This document shows, piece after piece, positions 16,823 to 23,692 of a stretch of 64,000 bases of DNA. Where the stretch lies: positions 165,724 to 229,723 of the forward strand of contig NZ_JAYGIN010000017.1 in assembly GCF_034931005.1 (NCBI RefSeq). The letters are read 5' to 3'. The notes under the pieces were generated by a model. It was not told the DNA's origin. It made no database searches and saw nothing but the letters and a program-made list of their open reading frames with translations. The stretch is from Arcicella sp034931005. Lineage in GTDB: Bacteria > Bacteroidota > Bacteroidia > Cytophagales > Spirosomataceae. Position 1 is the first letter of the stretch. Each line of letters opens with the position of its first letter. A program made the position numbers and the translations under genes.

Positions 16823-17860
16823 ATGAACATAATCTTCAAAACCATCGTAGGTAGTCAAGCCTATGGAACAAATACTGTTGGGTCGGATACCGACTTTAAG
16901 GGTGTGTATGTGCAAGAGACTCGTGAGTTGGTGAGTTTTGGTTATAAAGAACAAATTGAGGTCAGCAAAGATGAATGTTATTATGAAGTTCGGCGGTTTT
17001 TGCAATTGCTTCAATCGGCAAATCCTACGATGTTGGAATTGCTTTTTATACCCCAAGATTGTATTATCGAAAAACATCCAGCCTTTGATTTAATTCTAAA
17101 ACATCGTGATAAATTCTTGACCAAGAAGTGTTTACATTCTTTTGGTGGTTATGCCGTTGCCCAAATCAAAAAGGCGAAAGGTTTGGATAAAAAGATGAAT
17201 TGGGAAAAAGAAAGGATGGTGCGGAAATCGTTGATGGATTTTTGTTTTGTCTATCAAAATGGTAAAACTTTGCCTTTAGAAACCTTTTTATTTGACAATA
17301 ATTTAGATGAAAAACGCTGTGGATTAGTCAATTTAGCCCATTTTAAGGATTGTTATGCTTTATATTATGACGTTTCAAAACAATTGGGTTATCGTGGAAT
17401 TATGGCTGAAAATGGCGATAACATCAGATTGAGTTCCATACCGAAAGGAGAGAAGGATTTAACGATTTTGTATTTTAACAAGGAAGGATATTCAAGTCAT
17501 TGCAAGGATTTTGTGCAATATACCGATTGGCTGAAAAATCGAAATACGCAACGGTATGTGGATATTGAGAATCACGGACAACAAATTGATGGTAAAAATC
17601 TTTTGCATTGTCAGCGGTTGTTGGACATGGCTTTGGAAATTGCCGAGCAAAAAACCATCATCGTCAGGCGACCAAATGCGACAGATTTATTGAAAATTCG
17701 GAGAGGAGAAATTGATTTGGAACGCTTCATGGAAAAAGCCGAATCGGATATTTTGAGACTAAATTCCTATTTTGAAAAAAGCGATTTGCCTGATGATGTG
17801 GATAAGGATTTTGTGAATGAGTTGTTGTTACAAGTAAGGTATGCCGTTACGGATGTTTAG
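16823..17860 (+). CDS. RlaP-type nucleotidyltransferase (RNA-repair DNA-polymerase-beta family)
   Basis: The 345-residue protein matches the RlaP/COG3541 family: VGSQAYGTNTVGSDTDFKGV (9-28) holds the nucleotidyltransferase GS motif and the metal-binding Asp22 and Asp24. The middle region has KKAKGLDKKMNWEKERMVRK, and DLLKIRRGEIDLERFMEKAE follows later, both typical of the family. Members are predicted to add or remove nucleotides at RNA ends and often sit with RNA ligases or end-healing enzymes. The reaction has not, to my knowledge, been shown for most members. Here a T4-Pnkp-like enzyme follows after 151 bp and a PrrC-like ATPase precedes, which supports a role in mending cut RNA. It has no signal peptide and is presumably cytosolic. 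Confidence 0.85.
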   Translation: MNIIFKTIVGSQAYGTNTVGSDTDFKGVYVQETRELVSFGYKEQIEVSKDECYYEVRRFLQLLQSANPTMLELLFIPQDCIIEKHPAFDLILKHRDKFLTKKCLHSFGGYAVAQIKKAKGLDKKMNWEKERMVRKSLMDFCFVYQNGKTLPLETFLFDNNLDEKRCGLVNLAHFKDCYALYYDVSKQLGYRGIMAENGDNIRLSSIPKGEKDLTILYFNKEGYSSHCKDFVQYTDWLKNRNTQRYVDIENHGQQIDGKNLLHCQRLLDMALEIAEQKTIIVRRPNATDLLKIRRGEIDLERFMEKAESDILRLNSYFEKSDLPDDVDKDFVNELLLQVRYAVTDV

Positions 17861-17865
17861 TTAGC

Positions 17866-17995
17866 CACTAAGGCACAAAGGCTCTAAGAGTTTTTAATTA
17901 GTGATATTGAAAATTGAGGAAAACTTAGTGTCCTTGTGGCTCTGTGGCCACTAAAAATCAAATTAAACTTTGTGTCTTAGTGCCTTTGTGGCAAG
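17866..17995. repeat. Degenerate inverted repeat (GCCACTAAGGCACAAAG words) inside the repair operon
   Basis: The left part (GCCACTAAGGCACAAAGGC, 17873-17882 onward), a middle copy (TTAGTGTCCTTGTGGC near 17925-17940) and a right part (TTAGTGCCTTTGTGGC at 17977-17992) are degenerate copies in opposite orientations. They can fold into alternative hairpins in the RlaP-Pnkp mRNA. Such words are known as genome-wide low-complexity repeats in Bacteroidota. Confidence 0.65.
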
Positions 17996-18011
17996 ATAAA
18001 TCAAAAGAAAA

Positions 18012-18893
18012 ATGAAAAAACTATTAATACTACGTGGATTACCCGCAAGCGGAAAGTCCACTTTTGCCAAAAATTTATTAACTGAAAATCCGCACGTTTG
18101 GAAACGACTGAATAAAGACGAATTGCGTGCAATGTTGGATAATTCGGTACATAGTAATCCTAACGAAAAATTTGTGGAGCGTGTCCGTGATTTTATGCTC
18201 GTGGAGGCTTTGAAAGAAGGAAAACACGTTGTGATTGACGATACTAATTTGTCGGATAGACCAATTGAACGGATTACGCAAGTCGTTCAAAAATACATGA
18301 AAGATTCGGGTGATGTGGTGAAAATTGAGATGAAAAGCTTTGATACGTCGTTGGAAGAATGTCTGGAACGTGACGAAAAACGAGAGAAAAAAGTGGGTCG
18401 AGACGTGATTATGCGAATGTATAAACAACACATTTTGAAAGACGAACGTGGTCCACATTATCAAGAACAAGACGATACTTTACCATCCGCTATTTTGTGT
18501 GATATAGATGGAACATTAGCCATTATTCACGACCGAAGTCCATTTGATACTAAACGTTGCGAGACTGATTTATTGAATATTCCTGTGGCAGAAATCGTGA
18601 AAACATACCATGAAAAAGGCGTTAAAATAATCTTGATGTCGGGGCGAGAAGATAGTGCGAGAAGTCAGACGATGAATTGGTTGTCGTACAATAAAATTCC
18701 GTATAATGCCTTGTATATGCGTACTGCGGGCGATAATCGGAAAGATGCTATCGTAAAAAAAGAATTGTACGAAAAACACGTCAAAGGACAGTTTTACGTA
18801 CAATTCGTATTAGATGACCGAAATCAAGTAGTTGATTTGTGGCGTTTGGATTTGGGATTATTATGTCTGCAAGTTAATTATGGAGACTTTTAG
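18012..18893 (+). CDS. T4-Pnkp-like polynucleotide 5'-kinase / 3'-phosphatase
   Basis: The 293-residue protein has the layout and near length of phage T4 Pnkp (301 residues). The N-terminal P-loop kinase is LRGLPASGKSTFAK (7-20, Lys15/Ser16), with KDELRAML (35-42, the Asp/Arg acceptor site) and a lid segment ERDEKREKKVGRDV. The C-terminal HAD phosphatase has CDIDGTLAI (163-171, Asp164/Asp166), LMSGREDSARSQT (208-220) and FVLDDRNQVVDLWR (265-278). The protein ends in VNYGDF, much like T4. In T4 the enzyme removes 2',3'-cyclic phosphate and phosphorylates the 5'-OH of tRNA cut by PrrC, ready for ligation. The neighbouring PrrC-like ATPase and RlaP gene fit that role. No RNA ligase gene is next to it. 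Confidence 0.9.
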   Translation: MKKLLILRGLPASGKSTFAKNLLTENPHVWKRLNKDELRAMLDNSVHSNPNEKFVERVRDFMLVEALKEGKHVVIDDTNLSDRPIERITQVVQKYMKDSGDVVKIEMKSFDTSLEECLERDEKREKKVGRDVIMRMYKQHILKDERGPHYQEQDDTLPSAILCDIDGTLAIIHDRSPFDTKRCETDLLNIPVAEIVKTYHEKGVKIILMSGREDSARSQTMNWLSYNKIPYNALYMRTAGDNRKDAIVKKELYEKHVKGQFYVQFVLDDRNQVVDLWRLDLGLLCLQVNYGDF

Positions 18894-19029
18894 CGTAACA
18901 CAGACTTTAGTCTGTTTATTCTACGTATAGACTTTAGTCTGTTTATTCTATGTACAGACTTTAGTCTGTTTATTCTACGTATAGACTTTAGTCTGTTTAT
19001 TCTATGTACAGATTTTAGTCTGTGTTACG
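18894..19029. repeat. Tandem array, five 27-bp units each holding the palindrome AGACTTTAGTCT
   Basis: Units begin at 18902, 18929, 18956, 18983 and 19010. The spacer alternates between TTTATTCTACGTAT and TTTATTCTATGTAC. The array is bounded by GTAACA (18895-18900) and TGTTAC (19023-19028), so its ends are inverted too. It fills the whole gap between the convergent Pnkp and TonB genes. A related single pair occurs at 31712-31764. Confidence 0.9.
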
Positions 19030-19860
19030 TTATTCAGATAATTGAAAACTAATTGGTAATGTATATCTTACCGCTACTGGTCTGCCTGATTGTTTTCCTG
19101 GTGACCAACGAGGCATCAATTTTACCACTCTCTGGGCTTCTTCATCACAACCAAAACCGATTCCTTTTAGTATGTCAACTCTGGTAATGCTTCCATCTTG
19201 CCCGACTACAAACTGCATATAAACTTTTCCTCCCACATTGGCATTTACGGCAGGAGTTGGATAGCGAAGATTTTTCTGTAAAAATTTAGTTAAAGCATCC
19301 ATGCCACCCATAAATTCGGGATTTTGCTCTACGGCTGTAAATATTTGATTGCTTTCTTCAGTTTTAACTGCCACAGGCATTTCGGGCTGAGAACCTTTGC
19401 TTGCGTCTGGGTCTTCTGTTGGTATTGGTTCATCAACGCCAACAATATTTTGCGTTCCAATATTTGTTGCTTCGCTCAAAACATCTTGGTCGGGCGGTAA
19501 TTCTGTTGCTTTTGAGTCATCCACAATTTCAGGCTCAGTAAATCTTATCTGACTTTTTACTTGTGGCTCTGGCTCAACGGGTGGAGGAGGCGTTACGGGT
19601 TCGATGGGTTTTACTTCTTCTATTGGAGGTTTTTCCATATTTAATACATCGGCAATAACTACCGTTTTTGAATCTCTATCCACTTTTGCCCAAAGCATTG
19701 GCGTAAGAATTGCCAAGCAAAATATACCAATGCCAATGATTAAGGCTTTTTTTATAACGTTTTGATAATCAGCTCGTAATATGTACGCTCCGTAGTTTTT
19801 GTTACGATTTTGGAAGACTATATCCTCCAATGTTTCGAAATGTTCTTGGTGATTTTCCAT
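19030..19860 (-). CDS. tonB: TonB-family energy transducer
   Basis: The 276-residue protein opens with the Bacteroidota TonB N-terminus (FQNRNKNYGAYILRADY, 16-32) and a transmembrane anchor at about 36-57. A proline-rich periplasmic spacer follows (EEVKPIEPVTPPPPVEPEP, about 78-96). The C-terminal TonB domain spans about 185-276 (FLQKNLRYPTPAVNANVGGK, VYMQFVVGQDGSI, MPRWSPGKQSGRPVAVRYTL). It links the proton motive force to outer-membrane receptors such as the SusC proteins here. It is in the same direction as the M56-TonB, ExbD and BlaI genes upstream, but gaps of 130-240 bp suggest they are not one tight operon. Confidence 0.92.
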   Translation of the reverse strand: MENHQEHFETLEDIVFQNRNKNYGAYILRADYQNVIKKALIIGIGIFCLAILTPMLWAKVDRDSKTVVIADVLNMEKPPIEEVKPIEPVTPPPPVEPEPQVKSQIRFTEPEIVDDSKATELPPDQDVLSEATNIGTQNIVGVDEPIPTEDPDASKGSQPEMPVAVKTEESNQIFTAVEQNPEFMGGMDALTKFLQKNLRYPTPAVNANVGGKVYMQFVVGQDGSITRVDILKGIGFGCDEEAQRVVKLMPRWSPGKQSGRPVAVRYTLPISFQLSE

Positions 19861-20007
19861 GATTGATTATTATTTGAAGTTTAACTATTTTTTTAGTTGA
19901 TTTGATTTTTAAAAAAGCCTATTGACGGGCAGTACAACAAACTATTTTCTTAGTTGATTGAGGGTTTTAAAATCCCCACTTGATTGGGTGGGGGAGCTAA
20001 TTTGTTT

Positions 20008-20095
20008 GAACTAAGATTAAGGGGATTAAATGATTTTAGGGTTATGAGCAAATACGTTTAATCTTAAAATCATTTAATCTTATCAATCTTAGTTC
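20008..20095. repeat. Long imperfect hairpin between M56 and TonB genes
   Basis: Arms 20008-20044 and 20059-20095 (37 nt each) pair with roughly six mismatches around a 14-nt loop; both contain GATTAAATGATTTTA and GAACTAAGATT. It begins 8 bp after the M56 gene's stop on the leftward transcript, so it may act as a 3' stabiliser or processing site. Confidence 0.7.
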
Positions 20096-20102
20096 AGATA
20101 CT

Positions 20103-21692
20103 TTATTTCTTTTTAGTAGTAATAACAACTACACCGTTTTTGGCTTTTTCTCCATAACGCATTATGGCTTTTTCACCTTTAAATACTTCCATTTTTTCAA
20201 TGGTTTTTGCATCAATATTTTTTATCATAAAATCACTCATTTCCTTTCCATCAACCATATAAATTGGTGATGGGCAATCTTTACAAGGTTTAATAGTTGG
20301 ATTTCCACTATTTATAATTGTTTCATCGCTAATGGTAGTAGATGCTTTATTTTCTTTTTTCTCCAAGGCAAAATTAATTGGTATCGTAAAGCGACTTCTT
20401 ACATTTTTGCCACTTTGTTTACCTGCTTCCCATTTAGGAATTGAACGCAAAACTCTCAAGGCTTCATTATCTAAACTTTCATTGCCAGTAGATTTCAAAA
20501 CTTCAAAATTTTCGCCAGAACCATCTGTATTGATAACAAATTGAATATAGATTTTTCCTTCAATATTGGCTTTTTGGGCGGCTTCTGGGTACTTTAAATT
20601 ATCCTGTAAATATTTAGCAAAGGCACTCATTCCTCCAGGAAATTCAGCCTGTTGCTCAACTGCGGTGAAGATAGTGGTTGTATCTTTATGATAAGCTCTT
20701 ACTTCATCAACCAAAGCAGGGCTGATAATCAATGCTTTAGACAAGTCAATGCCTTCTTCTGCTAAAACCTCTCTTGCTGATTTGGTAACGGTAACTTCTT
20801 CTAAATGTGTATCGGTAACATCTTCAATTTTTGTCTCAATTTGCTTTAATTCTTTGCTCGCCAAGGTTGCCGATGACACCACAATCATCAATATAAAAAG
20901 TGGAGCGATAAGTCCGTATTTCATCAAAGCGGTTTGGGTTGAACGTTCTTTTTGTAGCATTTTTATTCTGAGTTTTAACAGGGAAGAATTAAAGAAATTA
21001 TTGGTTAACGGAATTGCCTGTACGCCAAATTGTTCTTGGAATAAAAGCATGGCATAATCAGCTTTTGAGGCTTCGTTACGGCTTGCTACTTCGTCGGCAA
21101 TGAATTCGTGAATGTGTTTGATTGAACTTTTGTAGAGATACACAACGGGGTTAAACCAGTTGAAAATCGCAATTAATTCAAACAACATCACATCAGCAGA
21201 ATGTAACTGACGGATATGCACAAACTCGTGTTTCATGATGGTAGAACGTTGTTTTAATTCTTTACTTACAAACAACATATTGAAAAATGAAAAGGCTTGT
21301 TTTGAATCTTTTTGAGCCGTTTTTTGCTTCATCATTTTGCCGAGATAAGCCAAGTTTCCACTAAATCGAGCAATGCCAACAAGGATTCCGATAATGTAAA
21401 ATATTGCCATAAAATCGCCAAAAGTAAGCGAATGAGCCTGTTTTTTGACGGCAACATAAAATACTTGTGGGTCGTAAAGTACATCAATCGTTTGCGAAAC
21501 TTGTTCAGTAACGAACCAACTACGTACCCAGTCCGACTGCATTAAGGGTATGAAAAAAGCCAACGCTGCCGATGCCACCAAGTAACCACGATTGAGGTTG
21601 AAAAAAGTTTCAGAACGCAACAAAAGGCGATAAAAACCATAGAATAAAATCAAATATAAATTCACTTGGAGGAGGTAATTGAGCCAGTTCAT
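20103..21692 (-). CDS. BlaR1/M56-family membrane peptidase fused to a TonB domain and a plug-like tail
   Basis: The 529-residue protein has N-terminal membrane helices (about 8-26, 37-53, 88-108). The zinc-peptidase motif is KHEFVHIRQLH (154-164, HEFVH 155-159), with HEFIADEVA (195-203) supplying the third ligand region. A further helix lies at about 258-276. A TonB C-terminal domain follows (about 340-443, FPGGMSAFAKYLQDNLKYPE, IYIQFVINTDGS). The last 55 residues (PIYMVDGKEM, GVVVITTKKK) resemble the edge of a TonB-receptor plug. M56 proteins usually sense a signal and cleave a BlaI-type repressor; a BlaI gene lies in the same group. The fusion suggests a sensor coupled to the envelope energy system. 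Its signal is unknown. Confidence 0.88.
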   Translation of the reverse strand: MNWLNYLLQVNLYLILFYGFYRLLLRSETFFNLNRGYLVASAALAFFIPLMQSDWVRSWFVTEQVSQTIDVLYDPQVFYVAVKKQAHSLTFGDFMAIFYIIGILVGIARFSGNLAYLGKMMKQKTAQKDSKQAFSFFNMLFVSKELKQRSTIMKHEFVHIRQLHSADVMLFELIAIFNWFNPVVYLYKSSIKHIHEFIADEVASRNEASKADYAMLLFQEQFGVQAIPLTNNFFNSSLLKLRIKMLQKERSTQTALMKYGLIAPLFILMIVVSSATLASKELKQIETKIEDVTDTHLEEVTVTKSAREVLAEEGIDLSKALIISPALVDEVRAYHKDTTTIFTAVEQQAEFPGGMSAFAKYLQDNLKYPEAAQKANIEGKIYIQFVINTDGSGENFEVLKSTGNESLDNEALRVLRSIPKWEAGKQSGKNVRSRFTIPINFALEKKENKASTTISDETIINSGNPTIKPCKDCPSPIYMVDGKEMSDFMIKNIDAKTIEKMEVFKGEKAIMRYGEKAKNGVVVITTKKK

Positions 21693-21823
21693 ATTTTATT
21701 TGTGATTTATAGAATGAGTGAATTATTGAGTGATTTATAGAGTTAGTGATTGAGTGAATATTTTCAATGCTAATTTTTAGAAAAAATAGTCAAAAATGAA
21801 TTCAAAGTATAACAAACTCCTTT

Positions 21824-22330
21824 TCAATACCTAATACCTAATACTTTTTTATCTTCCTCTGTCATAGCAACAATGGCGTAGTGTTTATTATTAGTGATAA
21901 CCATTTCGTCTAATAAATCCACCATATTGCGGTATTTTGCTTTGTCAGTTGACTTTATCACAACGGTGAAAGCATCGCCAATTTTTCGTTTATAGTCAAA
22001 TAAAACTTCACGAATCCCTTTATCTGAAAAATCGGTCGTTGTTACTGTTGGGTTACATTCTGTTCCTTGATAATAATGTATTTTGTTGTCGGCATCAATC
22101 ACGACATTTAATGATTCAGAACAACGAACAGGAGAATGTAAACTATCATCACTTTTATCAGGCATATTCAATTGCATAACCACAGGTTTCATTAGCGAAG
22201 TCGTTAGCATAAAGAACGTTATTAATAAAAAGCCTAAATCTACCATCGGTGTCATGTCGATTTTAGTAGATAATTTGTGGCTACGTTTTTTGCCTTTTGA
22301 GGCTTGGTCGGATGCAGATATTTCAGCCAT
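21824..22330 (-). CDS. exbD: ExbD/TolR-family biopolymer transport protein
   Basis: The 168-residue protein has a short basic N-terminus (KGKKRSHKLSTKIDMTP), then one transmembrane helix at about 28-46 (MVDLGFLLITFFMLTTS). Its aspartate (Asp31) is the expected proton-path residue. A periplasmic domain follows (about 60-168). With ExbB and TonB it forms the motor that energises outer-membrane import. ExbB is not in this group and must be elsewhere. The start is the ATG at 22330. It lies between the BlaI and M56 genes. Confidence 0.9.
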   Translation of the reverse strand: MAEISASDQASKGKKRSHKLSTKIDMTPMVDLGFLLITFFMLTTSLMKPVVMQLNMPDKSDDSLHSPVRCSESLNVVIDADNKIHYYQGTECNPTVTTTDFSDKGIREVLFDYKRKIGDAFTVVIKSTDKAKYRNMVDLLDEMVITNNKHYAIVAMTEEDKKVLGIRY

Positions 22331-22561
22331 GTTTTTAGTTTATTTGTGAATTATGATTGAGTGAATTGTGATTTTAGACTGCGATTTTTACTCACGAATT
22401 TCTTAATCACAACCTGCAAATAGAATCGGTGTAGAACCAATTTAGTGTTTGATTTTGTACTCAGTTGTTTTTATTAATGTGTGAACTAAAGACAATTATA
22501 GATTGATTTTCCCTGTTTTATTTAATAGATGCAGAGGGCTTTATTTTTCCATAAATTGGTG

Positions 22562-22942
22562 TTACTTTTCTTCCTCTTTCATTTTATTAATCATTGACAA
22601 AATCTCGTCGGCATCTTTTACATCGATTTTTCCTTTTTTAGAGAAAAATGAGAAAAGACTTGAAAATGAATTCTCAAAATAGCCTTCTACCAATTTTTCG
22701 GTAGCATAAGAACTGTAATTTTCTTTGCTGACAATCGGGAAATATTCATGCGATTTTCCGTAAGCATTATGACTGACAAATCCTTTTTCTTGTAAAATCC
22801 TGATAATGGTTGAAACCGTGTTATAAGCTGGTTTTGGTTCTGGTAATTCGTCTAAAACGTCTTTTACAAAACCTTTTTCTATTTGCCAAAGAACTTGCAT
22901 AATTTGCTCTTCGGCTTTAGTTAGTTCTCTTTCTGGTTGCAT
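22562..22942 (-). CDS. BlaI/MecI/CopY-family repressor
   Basis: The 126-residue protein is a typical BlaI: a winged helix in the first 75 residues (LTKAEEQIMQVLWQIEKGFV, AYNTVSTIIRILQEKGFVSH) and a dimerising helix tail. The family represses as a dimer and is inactivated when its M56 partner is triggered. The M56-TonB gene two genes downstream is the obvious partner. Its own promoter (22993-23023) is overlapped by inverted repeats of the ACTAA/TTAGT and TAGTTT/AAACTA type, so autoregulation is likely. The product is not likely to govern beta-lactamase here; none is seen. Confidence 0.92.
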   Translation of the reverse strand: MQPERELTKAEEQIMQVLWQIEKGFVKDVLDELPEPKPAYNTVSTIIRILQEKGFVSHNAYGKSHEYFPIVSKENYSSYATEKLVEGYFENSFSSLFSFFSKKGKIDVKDADEILSMINKMKEEEK

Positions 22943-22992
22943 GGTTTTATACTTTTATATATTGATTTGATACCTTATTATTAATTCTGAAA

Positions 22993-23026
22993 CAAACATA
23001 TAACTAATATTTTAGTTTACAAACTA
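22993..23026 (-). promoter_or_regulatory. Consensus promoter with overlapping BlaI operator dyads
   Basis: On the minus strand TTTG (23020-23023) is spaced 19 bp from TATGTTTG (22993-23000), a full consensus match. Two dyads lie on it: ACTAA-TATT-TTAGT (23003-23016) in the spacer and TAGTTT-AC-AAACTA (23013-23026) over the -33 box. That is the expected place for repressor binding. Confidence 0.75.
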
Positions 23027-23065
23027 TTTGTTTAGTTTTTTGAAATATTTTTATAAAAAGCATAA

Positions 23066-23091
23066 AAAAAGCGGTTTTTAAACCGCTTTTT
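23066..23091 (-). terminator. Terminator of the RidA-like gene
   Basis: A 12-bp stem (AAAAAGCGGTTT, 23066-23077, with AAACCGCTTTTT, 23080-23091) has a 2-nt loop as drawn and U-runs on both strands. It is 85 bp past the RidA-like stop. Confidence 0.85.
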
Positions 23092-23175
23092 CCTTTAAAT
23101 AGATTTTCAAAAGTTATCTCACAATTACAATTTCTCTGTTTTCTAATTTTCAATAACTAATCACCATTTACTTCA

Positions 23176-23628
23176 TTATTTTCTTCGAGGTGGTAATAAT
23201 GCCGTTACCGTGATTTCAATATTGGCTCCACCTGCAAGTCCTGAAACACCAACTGTGCTACGAGTAGGGAAGTTGGACGTGAAATATTTGCCATAAACTG
23301 CATTCATTTTTTGAAAATCATCCATGTTTTTGAGGTAAATCGTGGTACTCACAATATCTTCCAATTTTGCCCCACCTGCCATTAAAATAGCTTTAATATT
23401 CTCAATAATTTGTACTGTTTCGGCTTCTGTGCCGCCTTCAACTAATTTTCGAGTCGTTGGATTTAGTCCAATTTGACCAGAAAGGAATAAAAAACCATTT
23501 GCTTTTATTCCCTGACTGTACGGTGCGATTGGCACGGGAGCTTTGTCGGTTTTGATTATTTCTTTGTTTTGGGCGAAAATTCCCATAGAAGTGAAAAGGA
23601 ATAAGATTGATAAAAATGATGTTTTCAT
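23176..23628 (-). CDS. RidA/YjgF-family protein with signal peptide
   Basis: The 150-residue protein is a RidA fold (about 25-150): APYSQGIKANGFLFLSGQIG, VEGGTEAETVQIIENIKAIL and FPTRSTVGVSGLAGGANIEI. The arginine in PTRSTV corresponds to the substrate-binding arginine of RidA. Cytoplasmic RidA destroys reactive 2-aminoacrylate. This copy has a clear signal peptide (MKTSFLSILFLFTSMGIFAQ), so it should act in the periplasm, where that substrate is not expected. Its job is therefore open. It is co-oriented with the TonB receptor upstream, 64 bp away, and may be cotranscribed with it. Confidence 0.88.
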   Translation of the reverse strand: MKTSFLSILFLFTSMGIFAQNKEIIKTDKAPVPIAPYSQGIKANGFLFLSGQIGLNPTTRKLVEGGTEAETVQIIENIKAILMAGGAKLEDIVSTTIYLKNMDDFQKMNAVYGKYFTSNFPTRSTVGVSGLAGGANIEITVTALLPPRRK

Positions 23629-23692
23629 AGCTGTTGTTATTTTTACTTATCAATTTACAATTTTCACTTTTGAGATTCAAGAAGTTTTGCAA

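Noticed and set aside
18078..18470. 130-codon minus-strand ORF inside the Pnkp gene
   Set aside because: It is antisense to the conserved kinase domain, with an Phe/His-rich composition typical of a shadow frame.
18894..19029. CRISPR array
   Set aside because: The five 27-bp units are nearly identical throughout with no unique spacers, and no cas gene is near. It is a tandem palindrome repeat.
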